DNA of 6,544 nucleotides from Solirubrobacteraceae bacterium (GCA_019683665.1 JADGIB010000212.1:1-6544); one strand, 5' to 3'; positions 1-5,163 are shown, counted from the stretch's first letter. The notes: generated from the letters alone by a model not told the origin. Translations and numbers: made by a program.

Positions 1-568
1 TCCGCGCGCAGTGCTCGCCGAGCAGCGGCCCGAGCGCGGGCATCGGCAGCGGGGCGACGTCGACGAGCGTCACGTCGAGGCCGAGCGCGCGGGCGGCCGC
101 GGCGACCTCGCAGCCGACGAACCCGGCGCCGACGACGGCCAGGCGCGGCGCCGGCTCGGCGGTGAGCGCGGCCCGCAGCGCGAGCGCGTCGTCGAGGTCG
201 CGGATCGTGTGGACGCCGTCGAGGCCGGCGCCCGGCCCGGTCCACTCGCGCGCCCGGCAGCCGGTGGCGATGACGAGCCGGTCGAAGCCGATCCGCTCGC
301 CGCCCTCGAGGACCACCTCGCGGGCGGCGAGGTCGAGCCCGGTCGCGGGCTCGCCCAGGCGCCAGGTGACGTCGAGGTCGTCGCAGGGGAACGCGCACGC
401 GTCGGCCTCCTGCACGCCGGCGAGCAGCTCCTTCGACAGCGGCGGGCGCGTGTAGGGCGGGTGGCGCTCGGCGCCGACGACCACGAGCTCGCCGTCGTGC
501 CCGGCGCCGCGCGCGGCCCGGGCGGCCCGCAGGCCGGCCAGCGACGCGCCGACGACGACCAGCCGCAC
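1..568 (-). CDS. FAD-dependent NADH:ferredoxin reductase, N-terminal 189 residues (3' end beyond window)
   Basis: This flavoprotein probably passes electrons from NAD(P)H to the ferredoxin encoded just upstream. I translated it by hand from the minus strand. An FAD-binding GASLAG motif lies at residues 7-12. RPPLSKELL at 41-49 is typical of oxygenase-coupled ferredoxin reductases (BphA4/ThcD-like). The ATG motif after the FAD domain is at 101-103. A second dinucleotide fold, GAGFVG at 147-152, is followed by the acidic residue D170 at the end of the next strand, which favours NADH over NADPH. The family is about 400 residues long, so the C-terminal half lies outside the window. The GTG start at 568-566 was chosen because GGAGGG (580-575) sits 6 bases upstream and the ferredoxin stop is 2 bases away. 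A long open frame on the opposite strand (11-709) is only its shadow. The family call is firm; the exact partner enzyme is unknown. Confidence 0.88.
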   Translation of the reverse strand, partial: MRLVVVGASLAGLRAARAARGAGHDGELVVVGAERHPPYTRPPLSKELLAGVQEADACAFPCDDLDVTWRLGEPATGLDLAAREVVLEGGERIGFDRLVIATGCRAREWTGPGAGLDGVHTIRDLDDALALRAALTAEPAPRLAVVGAGFVGCEVAAAARALGLDVTLVDVAPLPMPALGPLLGEHCAR

Positions 569-570
569 GC

Positions 571-762
571 TCAGCCCTCCAGGCGGATCGCCATCATCGG
601 GCAGACGTTCACCGCCTCCTCGAGCTCCTCGCGGCGGGACTCGTCCACCTCCTCCTGCCAGCGCAGCACGTCGTCGTCGCCGAGCTCGAACACGCCGGGC
701 GCCGCGTAGACGCACTCGCCGTGGCTCTGGCACAGGTTCATGTCGACGATGACCTTGATCAC
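571..762 (-). CDS. [3Fe-4S]-type ferredoxin, P450-associated class
   Basis: This 63-residue cytosolic electron carrier has cluster ligands C11 and C17 in the motif CQSHGEC and C54 in CPMMA. In a four-cysteine [4Fe-4S] ferredoxin the middle position of the first motif would be Cys. Here it is H14, the C-x2-H-x2-C arrangement known from small actinobacterial ferredoxins that serve cytochromes P450 and usually hold a [3Fe-4S] cluster. The APGVF segment and the acidic stretches (28-31, 37-49) are also typical. The GTG start at 762-760 overlaps the TGA of the preceding FAH-family gene (GTGA) and has a strong AGGAGGAG ribosome site at 778-771, 8 bases upstream. The gene is followed 2 bases later by its likely reductase. 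The cluster type is inferred from the motif. The gene is easily missed because of its size and GTG start. Confidence 0.9.
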   Translation of the reverse strand: MIKVIVDMNLCQSHGECVYAAPGVFELGDDDVLRWQEEVDESRREELEEAVNVCPMMAIRLEG

Positions 763-1625
763 GGGACCTGCTCCTCCTGGACCATGCGCTCCGCCTCGTC
801 CTCGGGGATGGCAAGCGCGACGTGCAACGTGTTCGGGGAGACCTCGAGCTGCTCGCCCGGGCCGGACAGGTCGACGTCCCAGTCGACCACGGTGTTCGTG
901 AGACGGCCGAGGCCGTCGATCTCGACCTCGACGACGTCGCCCGGCTCCATCGGGCGCGAGTTGGCGGGCGTGCCGGTGAGGAGCACGTCGCCGGGCTCGA
1001 GCGTGATGAGCCGGGAGAGGTCGGCGAGCTGGTAGGCGACCGGGAAGAGGAGGTCGTCGGCGGTCGCCTCCTGCACGACCTCGCCGTTGAGGATCGTGCG
1101 CAGCGTGAAGTCGGTGGGGTCGAAGCGGTCGGCGGGCGTGAGCGCCGGCCCGATCGGCAGGAAGCCGTCCTGGCCCTTGACGCGCAGCATCGAGCCGCGG
1201 TCGGCGTGGCGGAAGTCGTGCAGGCCGACGTCGTTGGCGGGCGCGTAGCCGGCGACGTGGTCGAGGGCCTCGTCCTCGGGGACGCCCTTCATCCGCTTGC
1301 CGATGACGACGGCCAGCTCGCCCTCGTAGTTGAGGAAGCGCGCGCCGCGGGGGCGGCGCAGCTCGCCGCGGTGGCCGTTGAGCGTGCTCGGCGGCTTGAG
1401 GAAGTACGAGGGCGCGGAGGGGATGCGCGCCGCGTACTCCTCGACGCGGCTGCGGTACGTCAGGTGGACGGCGAGGATCTTCGAGGGCTGCACGGGCGCG
1501 AGGAAGCGCACGTCCGCCTCGGCGGCACGGGCGCCGTCGGCGAACACGACCTCTCCCTTCGCGAGGCGGGCCCAGGTGGGCTCGCCGTCGCGGAGCACCC
1601 GCACGGCGGGGCCGGCGTCGCTCAT
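759..1625 (-). CDS. Fumarylacetoacetate hydrolase (FAH) family protein, HpaG/HpcE-like isomerase/decarboxylase or hydrolase
   Basis: This 288-residue enzyme belongs to the FAH superfamily, whose members hydrolyse, decarboxylate or isomerise beta-diketo or oxo-diacid intermediates of aromatic breakdown. The metal-binding motif YEGELAVVIGK at 100-110 supplies E101 and E103. The third acidic ligand is D132 in PANDVGLHD. KGQDGFLPIGP lies at 150-160, NGEVVQ at 180-185 and the C-terminal signature PGDVLLTGTP at 211-220. A short N-terminal domain of about 40 residues precedes the core. After the usual core end (TNTVVDWD, near 250) there is an unusual acidic tail of about 38 residues. The ATG at 1625 (MSDAGP) was chosen over an upstream in-frame start at 1682 because that start would cross the divergent gene and the promoter, and because a TTGACA/TACATT promoter ends 6 bases before this ATG. 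It is first in the operon with ferredoxin and reductase. The presence of HpaD nearby suggests the HpaG step, but acylpyruvate hydrolase or another family activity is equally possible. Confidence 0.88.
   Translation of the reverse strand: MSDAGPAVRVLRDGEPTWARLAKGEVVFADGARAAEADVRFLAPVQPSKILAVHLTYRSRVEEYAARIPSAPSYFLKPPSTLNGHRGELRRPRGARFLNYEGELAVVIGKRMKGVPEDEALDHVAGYAPANDVGLHDFRHADRGSMLRVKGQDGFLPIGPALTPADRFDPTDFTLRTILNGEVVQEATADDLLFPVAYQLADLSRLITLEPGDVLLTGTPANSRPMEPGDVVEVEIDGLGRLTNTVVDWDVDLSGPGEQLEVSPNTLHVALAIPEDEAERMVQEEQVP
771..778 (-). promoter_or_regulatory. Strong ribosome binding site of the ferredoxin gene
   Basis: Minus-strand AGGAGGAG lies 8 bases before the GTG start at 762 and inside the last codons of the FAH-family gene. 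It decides the GTG start and indicates translational coupling within the operon. Confidence 0.8.
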
Positions 1626-1629
1626 GCGG

Positions 1630-1645
1630 CGAATGTATCCATTCG
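1630..1645. promoter_or_regulatory. Candidate GntR operator, 16-bp palindrome
   Basis: CGAATGTATCCATTCG has 6-base complementary arms (1630-1635 and 1640-1645) and a single mismatched pair in the centre. It covers the whole -10 of the leftward operon and part of the -35 of the regulator gene, an ideal position for repression of both. GTAT-centred palindromes are common operators of FadR-type GntR proteins. A weaker dyad, GACA-N7-TGTC (1645-1659), adjoins it and reaches the other -35. Confidence 0.5.
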
Positions 1646-1661
1646 ACAGTCTCCATGTCAA
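1632..1661 (-). promoter_or_regulatory. Promoter of the FAH-ferredoxin-reductase operon (leaderless)
   Basis: On the minus strand a perfect -35 TTGACA (1661-1656) is followed after 18 bases by TACATT (1637-1632). The expected transcription start falls at or next to the ATG at 1625, and no Shine-Dalgarno sequence is present, so the first gene is probably translated from a leaderless mRNA. Its spacer contains the -35 of the divergent promoter. Confidence 0.65.
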
Positions 1662-1671
1662 CCGGTAGGAT
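1642..1671 (+). promoter_or_regulatory. Promoter of the GntR regulator gene (near-leaderless)
   Basis: TTCGAC at 1642-1647 and TAGGAT at 1666-1671 are separated by 18 bases. The ATG at 1681 begins 9 bases after the -10, so the 5' leader would be 0-3 bases, and the bases before the ATG contain no ribosome site. The promoter is interleaved with the opposing one. Confidence 0.55.
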
Positions 1672-1680
1672 GCGGCCGCC

Positions 1681-2361
1681 ATGACCGAGCTCGACGCCGA
1701 CCTGCAGATGCAGCCGATCCAGGCGGCGTCCGTCGTCTCGCAGGCCTACGAGCGGATCCGCGCGCTCATCCTCAACGGCGAGGTCGCGCCCGGCACCCGC
1801 CTCGGCCAGGTCGAGCTCGCCGAGCGCCTCGGCATCTCCCGCACCCCGGTCCGCGAGGCGCTGCGCCGCCTGACCGGCGAGGGGCTCGTCGAGTTCCAGG
1901 ACAACCGGGGCTTCCGCGTCGCCGAGCTCCACCTCGACGACGTCCTCAACCGCCTCGAGGTCCGCCTCCTGCTCGAGCCGGGGGCCGCGCGCCTGGCCGC
2001 CGAGCGCGCGACCGAGGCCGACCTCGCCGACCTCCAGGCGTGCGTCGAGCGCGAGGCCGCCGCCCGCACCGCCGTCGACGTCCACGACGCGTCGCGCGAG
2101 TTCCACGTCGGCGTCGCGCGCGCGACGCAGAATCGCGAGCTGGTCACGACGATCGAGAACCTGTGGCTCATCGAGGTCGGGCGGCGCCTGCTCGCCCAGC
2201 GCCGCGCCGCCCCGCACTGGCAGGACGGCGACGTCGCCGAGCACCGCGCGATCCTGGCCGCGATCGCCGCGCGCGACGGCGACCGGGCGGCGGCGCTCAT
2301 GGAGCGCCACGTCCGCGACGCGCTGCGCCACTGGGAGCCCGCGCGCGAGCGCGCGCAGTAG
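1681..2361 (+). CDS. GntR family transcriptional regulator, FadR subfamily (FCD domain)
   Basis: This 226-residue DNA-binding regulator has an N-terminal winged helix-turn-helix at about 18-82. It includes the signature PGTRLGQVELAERLGISRTP and continues VREALRRLTGEGLV and NRGFRV. The all-helical FCD ligand domain spans about 86-218. The histidines that usually hold a metal at the effector site are present: H142 (EFH), H188 (EH) and H210 (RH). The conserved Asp four residues before the first of these appears to be S138, although D136 is close by. Length is normal for the subfamily. The gene is divergent from the FAH-ferredoxin-reductase operon and faces it across a 55-base gap with a palindrome. 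The simplest reading is an autoregulated repressor of that operon that responds to an organic-acid intermediate. The effector is unknown. Confidence 0.92.
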   Translation: MTELDADLQMQPIQAASVVSQAYERIRALILNGEVAPGTRLGQVELAERLGISRTPVREALRRLTGEGLVEFQDNRGFRVAELHLDDVLNRLEVRLLLEPGAARLAAERATEADLADLQACVEREAAARTAVDVHDASREFHVGVARATQNRELVTTIENLWLIEVGRRLLAQRRAAPHWQDGDVAEHRAILAAIAARDGDRAAALMERHVRDALRHWEPARERAQ

Positions 2362-2366
2362 CAGCC

Positions 2367-2380
2367 GCGCCGGCCGGCGC
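2367..2380. terminator. 14-bp palindrome between convergent genes
   Basis: GCGCCGGCCGGCGC is a perfect palindrome filling most of the 21-base gap between the stops of the GntR gene and the facing MarR gene. It may form a short hairpin in both transcripts, but no U-tract follows, so terminator function is uncertain. Confidence 0.3.
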
Positions 2381-2382
2381 CG

Positions 2383-2829
2383 TCAGCGGTCGCGCAGCGA
2401 GCGCATGCAGGCGATCAGGCCCTCGAGCACGATGTCGCGGTGCTCGGGCGGGACGGCGGCGAGCATCTCGTCCTGGAGCGCGTCGACGACCGGGTCGACC
2501 GCCTCGAGGAGCCGCTCGCCCTCCGGCGTCAGCTCGGTGCGCAGGATCCGCCCGTGCGACGGGTCGACCGTCCGCTTGACGAGGCCGCGCGCCTCGAGCC
2601 CGGCGACGACCTCGTTCATCGACTGCGGGGTCGTCAGCGAGCGGCGGGCGAGCTGGGCGTTCGACAGCCCGGGCCGCGCACGCAGGACCGACAGCGCCGT
2701 CAGCTCCGGCACGCTCAGCCCGAGCGGGGCGAGCGCCTTGCGCAGCTCGCGGCGCACGCCCTGGTTGACCCGCCCGACGACGTAGACGAGCGAGGGCGCC
2801 AGGTGGGCGGAGGTCGTGGCGTCGGCCAT
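2383..2829 (-). CDS. MarR family winged-helix transcriptional regulator
   Basis: This 148-residue dimeric regulator has dimerisation helices at its two ends (about 8-36 and 108-147). The winged helix between them includes LSNAQLARRSLTTPQSMN (55-72), the recognition region VVAGLEARGLVKRTVDPS (74-91) and the wing GRILRTELTPEG (93-104). Length is typical of MarR proteins. I chose the ATG at 2829. A TTG three codons upstream (2838) is in frame, but it overlaps the presumed -10 box (2842-2837), and a start at 2829 would give a near-leaderless mRNA. The gene lies downstream of the response-regulator gene on the same strand, separated by 54 bases with a hairpin and its own candidate -10, so it is probably a separate unit. 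A target and ligand cannot be read from the sequence. The family often senses phenolic compounds. Confidence 0.88.
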   Translation of the reverse strand: MADATTSAHLAPSLVYVVGRVNQGVRRELRKALAPLGLSVPELTALSVLRARPGLSNAQLARRSLTTPQSMNEVVAGLEARGLVKRTVDPSHGRILRTELTPEGERLLEAVDPVVDALQDEMLAAVPPEHRDIVLEGLIACMRSLRDR

Positions 2830-2836
2830 CCCCGGC

Positions 2837-2842
2837 AACCTA
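2837..2842 (-). promoter_or_regulatory. Candidate -10 box of the MarR gene at 2829
   Basis: Minus-strand TAGGTT lies 7 bases before the ATG at 2829, in the same arrangement as other genes in this window. No convincing -35 is seen, so this is weaker than the 1632-1671 promoters. Confidence 0.35.
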
Positions 2843-2863
2843 CCAGCCGCTGTGCGGGCGATC

Positions 2864-2879
2864 CGGCCGGTGCCGGCCG
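2864..2879 (-). terminator. GC-rich hairpin after the response-regulator gene
   Basis: CGGCCGG at 2864-2870 pairs with CCGGCCG at 2873-2879, starting 5 bases after the stop of the response-regulator gene. An alternative hairpin, GCCGCC/GGCGGC (2876-2892), spans the stop codon itself. There is no U-run, so termination is a guess. Confidence 0.35.
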
Positions 2880-2883
2880 CCGC

Positions 2884-3573
2884 TCAGGCGGCGACCGGCT
2901 CCAGCATCCGGCGCCCGGCCTCGAGGAGCTCGTCCCGCGAGTGGACGTCGAGCTTGCGCATGATGTTCTTCACGTGGCTGGCGACGGTGTCGCGCGTGAG
3001 CACGAGCTGCTCGGCGACCTCGGCCGGGCTGTCGCCCGCGAGCATGAGGTCGAGGACCTCCCACTCGCGGTCGGTCAGCGGGCTGCGGACGGGCCGCAGG
3101 CCGCTGCCCGGCTCGGGGAGCCGGCGCAGCTCGCCGAGCACGGCGGTCGTCAGCCGCGGCGGGATCGCCGCGCCGCCCGCGTGGACGGCGAGCAGATCCT
3201 CGGCGATCCGCTGCGGCGGATCGGCCTTGCAGACGACGCCGCTGGCGCCGCGCCGCAGCGCGACCAGGCCGAGCTCCTCGTCGTCGTCGTCGCGGATCAT
3301 CAGCACCGAGCGCACCTCGGGCGCCCGCTGCGCCACCCGCTCCACCACCTCGAGCCCGTCCAGTCGCGGGAGCACCGCCTCGGTCACCAGGAGATCCGGG
3401 CGGTAGTGGCAGGCCAGGCGGACGGCGTCGTCACCGTCCGCCGCCTCGGCCGCGATGACGAACGCGCCGTGGCGGCGGAGCGTCTCCTTGACGGCCAGGC
3501 GGGTCAGGCGGTCGCCGTCGGCGAGCACGACCCGGATCCGGCTCGTCGCATCATCGTTCGCTGCGTGGCTCAT
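2884..3573 (-). CDS. Atypical NarL/LuxR-family response regulator (phosphoacceptor Asp replaced by Glu)
   Basis: This 229-residue transcription factor has a receiver-like domain (about 13-132) and a C-terminal LuxR-type helix-turn-helix (about 164-220). The latter shows the signature SPLTDREWEVLDLMLAGDS, EVAEQLVLTRDTVASHVKNI and KLDVHSRDEL. The receiver is degenerate. In the canonical pattern RPDxxxxDxxMP the phosphorylated Asp is replaced by E65 (DLLVTEAVLP). The N-terminal acidic pair is D19-G20 with D21 shifted by one. The switch Thr/Ser position near 94 is Arg within RDDDDEE. Only the conserved Lys (K116 in VVCKA) is retained. No sensor kinase gene lies beside it. Such atypical regulators are known in actinobacteria and work without phosphorylation; Glu may mimic the phosphorylated state. 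The ATG at 3573 is preceded by a purine-rich tract (GGGAG at 3590-3586, then GAGAGAG) that can serve as a weak ribosome site. Its target may be the divergent gene pair or itself, through the dyad in the intergenic region. Confidence 0.9.
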   Translation of the reverse strand: MSHAANDDATSRIRVVLADGDRLTRLAVKETLRRHGAFVIAAEAADGDDAVRLACHYRPDLLVTEAVLPRLDGLEVVERVAQRAPEVRSVLMIRDDDDEELGLVALRRGASGVVCKADPPQRIAEDLLAVHAGGAAIPPRLTTAVLGELRRLPEPGSGLRPVRSPLTDREWEVLDLMLAGDSPAEVAEQLVLTRDTVASHVKNIMRKLDVHSRDELLEAGRRMLEPVAA

Positions 3574-3652
3574 CGGTCTCTCTCAACTCCCATCGGACCC
3601 GACATCCGGCCAGGCCCTGATGCCCGCATTGTGCGGAGAAGATGGGGGGCGT

Positions 3653-3672
3653 TGTGTCACCGAATTGACACA
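3653..3672. promoter_or_regulatory. 20-bp dyad, candidate operator of the response regulator
   Basis: TGTGTCA (3653-3659) and TGACACA (3666-3672) are perfect inverted repeats separated by CCGAAT. The dyad lies 80 bases upstream of the response-regulator start and overlaps a TTGACA hexamer. Dyads of this size suit a dimeric LuxR-type DNA-binding domain, but the assignment to this regulator is inference. Confidence 0.45.
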
Positions 3673-3748
3673 CAGGGGATCGATCATCTGACGATTCTTG
3701 AGCGTTTTGAGTCATTTGTGTCTCAGTTCGGCGGTTTTCTCCCCCACG

Positions 3749-3789
3749 CGGCCGGAGGGATCTCCCCACCGCAGATCCCTCCCCGGCCG
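3749..3789. repeat. Long stem-loop in the divergent intergenic region
   Basis: CGGCC (3749-3753) plus GGAGGGATCT (3754-3763) pair with AGATCCCTCC (3773-3782) plus GGCCG (3785-3789). This gives 15 base pairs with a 2-base bulge (3783-3784) and a 9-base loop. It sits upstream of the candidate -10 of the oxidoreductase gene. It could be a protein-binding site, a transcription barrier for leftward or rightward RNA, or part of a longer leader. Confidence 0.5.
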
Positions 3790-3805
3790 CCGGAGGAACC
3801 TCCCC
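3751..3805. repeat. Two 17-base direct repeats
   Basis: GCCGGAGGGATCTCCCC (3751-3767) and GCCGGAGGAACCTCCCC (3789-3805) match at 15 of 17 positions and start 38 bases apart. Each copy is itself close to a palindrome. The second contains GGAGG-AA-CCTCC (3792-3803). They may be paired binding sites just upstream of the oxidoreductase start. Confidence 0.5.
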
Positions 3806-3817
3806 TGTCGGCGGCGC

Positions 3818-3823
3818 TAGCGT
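3818..3823 (+). promoter_or_regulatory. Candidate -10 box of the oxidoreductase gene
   Basis: TAGCGT ends 7 bases before the ATG at 3831, the same spacing as other presumed leaderless genes here. There is no good -35; the second direct repeat occupies that position, which would fit activator dependence. Confidence 0.35.
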
Positions 3824-3830
3824 GGCGGCC

Positions 3831-4631
3831 ATGGCGACGATCGGCGTGCTGCACCCCGGGGCGATGGGCGCGGCGGTCGGGGCCGCGCTGGCGCAGGCCG
3901 GGCACGAGGTGCTGTGGGTCGCCGCCGGCCGCTCGGCCGCGACCGCGAGCCGGGCGCGGGCGGCCGGCCTGACCGACGCCGGGAGCCTCGACGCGCTCCT
4001 GCGCAGCAGCGCGGTCGTCCTCTCGATCTGCCCGCCCGACGCCGCCGCGTCGGTCGCGGAGGCGGCCGCCGGCTTCGACGGCATCTACGTCGACGCGAAC
4101 GCGATCTCGCCCCAGCGGGCGGCGGAGATCGCCCACCTGGTCGGCCCTGCCTACGTCGACGGGGGGATCGTCGGCCCGCCGCCGCAGCGGCCCGGCACGA
4201 CCCGCCTGTACCTGTCGGGCGACCCCGGCCCGGCCCGGGCCGTCGCCGCGCTGTTCGACGGCACCGCCCTGGAGGCGCGCGTCCTCGACGGCCACGGCGC
4301 GACGGCCGCGTCGGCGCTGAAGATGGCCTACGCCGCGTGGACGAAGGGCTCGGCCGCGCTCCTGCTGGCGGCCGAGCGCGCGGCCGCGGCGCTCGGCGTC
4401 CACGACGCCCTCCACGAGGAGTGGGCCCGCTCCCAGCCCGAGCTCGAGGCCCGCCTCGCCGCCGCCGGCGCGTCGGCGGCCGCCAAGGGCTGGCGCTGGG
4501 TCGGCGAGATGCGCGAGATCGCGGCGACGTTCGAGGCCGCCGGCCAGCCGGGCGGGTTCCACCGCGCCGCCGCCGACGTGTTCGCGGCCTTCCCGCGCCC
4601 GGCCGGCGACGAGCCCGTCCCGGCATCCTGA
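3831..4631 (+). CDS. NAD(P)-dependent oxidoreductase, 6-phosphogluconate dehydrogenase-like with DUF1932-type C-terminus
   Basis: This 266-residue protein is related to beta-hydroxyacid dehydrogenases. The N-terminal Rossmann fold has the motif GVLHPGAMG (5-13). R34-S35 follow the second strand, where a basic residue usually points to NADP(H). SICPPD (65-70), DANAISP (88-94) and VDGGIVGPPP (109-118), followed by PGTTRLYLSG, are typical of this subgroup. In the C-terminal helical domain K164 (SALKMAYAAWTKG) is in the position of the catalytic lysine. The ATG at 3831 was preferred to an in-frame GTG at 3822, which falls inside the presumed -10 box. The DUF3237 gene follows 16 bases downstream on the same strand, most likely co-transcribed. 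The family usually reduces or oxidises 3-hydroxy acids. The substrate here is not known, although the setting suggests an intermediate of aromatic or branched acid breakdown. Confidence 0.87.
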   Translation: MATIGVLHPGAMGAAVGAALAQAGHEVLWVAAGRSAATASRARAAGLTDAGSLDALLRSSAVVLSICPPDAAASVAEAAAGFDGIYVDANAISPQRAAEIAHLVGPAYVDGGIVGPPPQRPGTTRLYLSGDPGPARAVAALFDGTALEARVLDGHGATAASALKMAYAAWTKGSAALLLAAERAAAALGVHDALHEEWARSQPELEARLAAAGASAAAKGWRWVGEMREIAATFEAAGQPGGFHRAAADVFAAFPRPAGDEPVPAS

Positions 4632-4647
4632 CCACGACCACCGCGAC

Positions 4648-5130
4648 ATGACCGATCCGACGACGAGACCGCCGATCCCGACCCCGCGCCTCGAGCTCGT
4701 GGCGCACGTCCACGTCGACCTCGGCCCGATCGAGTCCGTCGGGCCGCGGCCCGACGGCGAGCGCCGGTTCGTGGCGATCGTCGGCGGGCCGATCCGCGGC
4801 GAGCGGCTGCGGGCGCCGATCGACCACGGCCGCGCCGCCTGGCCGCCCCTGCACCCGGACGGGTCGATCACCGTCGACACGCGCTACAGCGCCACCACCG
4901 ACGACGGGGCGAAGATCCTCATCGCCACCCGCGGGATCCGTCGCGGCGACCCGGCCGTCATGCGGCGCCTGGCCGCCGGGGAGGAGGTCGACCCGCGCGA
5001 GTACTACTTCCGCGTCGCCGCCCGGTTCGAGGCGACCGGCGCGTACGCGTGGCTGACCGAGCGGCTGTTCGTCGCCAGCGCGATGCGCTCGGCCGCCGCC
5101 GTCGAGTACGACCTCTACGCCGTCACCTGA
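4648..5130 (+). CDS. DUF3237 (UPF0311) family protein
   Basis: This 160-residue protein of unknown function has no signal peptide or membrane segment. It shows the features I associate with DUF3237: an opening strand LELVAHVHVDLGPIESVG (15-32), the glycine-rich VGGPIRGERLRA (45-56), DGSITVDTRY (71-80), TDDGAKI (84-90), DPREYYFR (115-122) and YAWLTERLFVA (133-143). The family is predicted to form a small beta-barrel and is often seen next to catabolic dehydrogenases or hydrolases. It lies 16 bases after the oxidoreductase gene with no clear ribosome site, so it probably depends on translation of the upstream gene. It ends 28 bases before the convergent MarR gene. Family assignment is fairly secure; no activity can be claimed. 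Confidence 0.82.
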   Translation: MTDPTTRPPIPTPRLELVAHVHVDLGPIESVGPRPDGERRFVAIVGGPIRGERLRAPIDHGRAAWPPLHPDGSITVDTRYSATTDDGAKILIATRGIRRGDPAVMRRLAAGEEVDPREYYFRVAARFEATGAYAWLTERLFVASAMRSAAAVEYDLYAVT

Positions 5131-5163
5131 GCCGCGTACGCGGGCCGCCCTCCGGACCTCAGG
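5126..5163. terminator. Nested inverted repeats between convergent genes
   Basis: CCTGAG (5126-5131) and CTCAGG (5158-5163) are inverted repeats that each include a stop codon of the two facing genes. Inside lies the perfect hairpin CCGCG-TA-CGCGG (5132-5143). It could act as a bidirectional terminator, but no T-run follows on either side. Confidence 0.4.

Larger units (their letters stand above)
3574..3830. other. Divergent intergenic region with lower GC (257 bases)
   Basis: This is the longest non-coding stretch. The part at about 3650-3740 is clearly less GC-rich than its surroundings and holds a 20-bp dyad, two TTGAG repeats 9 bases apart (3698-3702 and 3707-3711) and a TTGACA (3665-3670) without an evident -10. 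The part at 3749-3814 is a dense set of GC-rich inverted and direct repeats. No open frame with coding character is seen. Confidence 0.6.

Noticed and set aside
11..709. 232-residue plus-strand open frame
   Set aside because: It is antisense to the ferredoxin reductase and ferredoxin, which carry complete FAD, NAD and cluster motifs.
1626..1682. Upstream in-frame start at 1682 for the FAH-family gene
   Set aside because: It would add 19 residues without family similarity, overlap the divergent gene start and cover the promoter. The ATG at 1625 fits the predicted transcription start.
571..2331. 586-residue minus-strand open frame
   Set aside because: It only contains real coding sense in its last part (the ferredoxin). 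The rest is the shadow of the FAH gene in another frame and the antisense of the GntR gene, with repetitive Arg/Pro/Ala-rich content.
822..2579. 585-residue plus-strand open frame
   Set aside because: It is antisense to the FAH-family gene, runs out of frame through the GntR gene and has low-complexity Arg/Ala/Pro composition. Long spurious frames are expected at this GC content.
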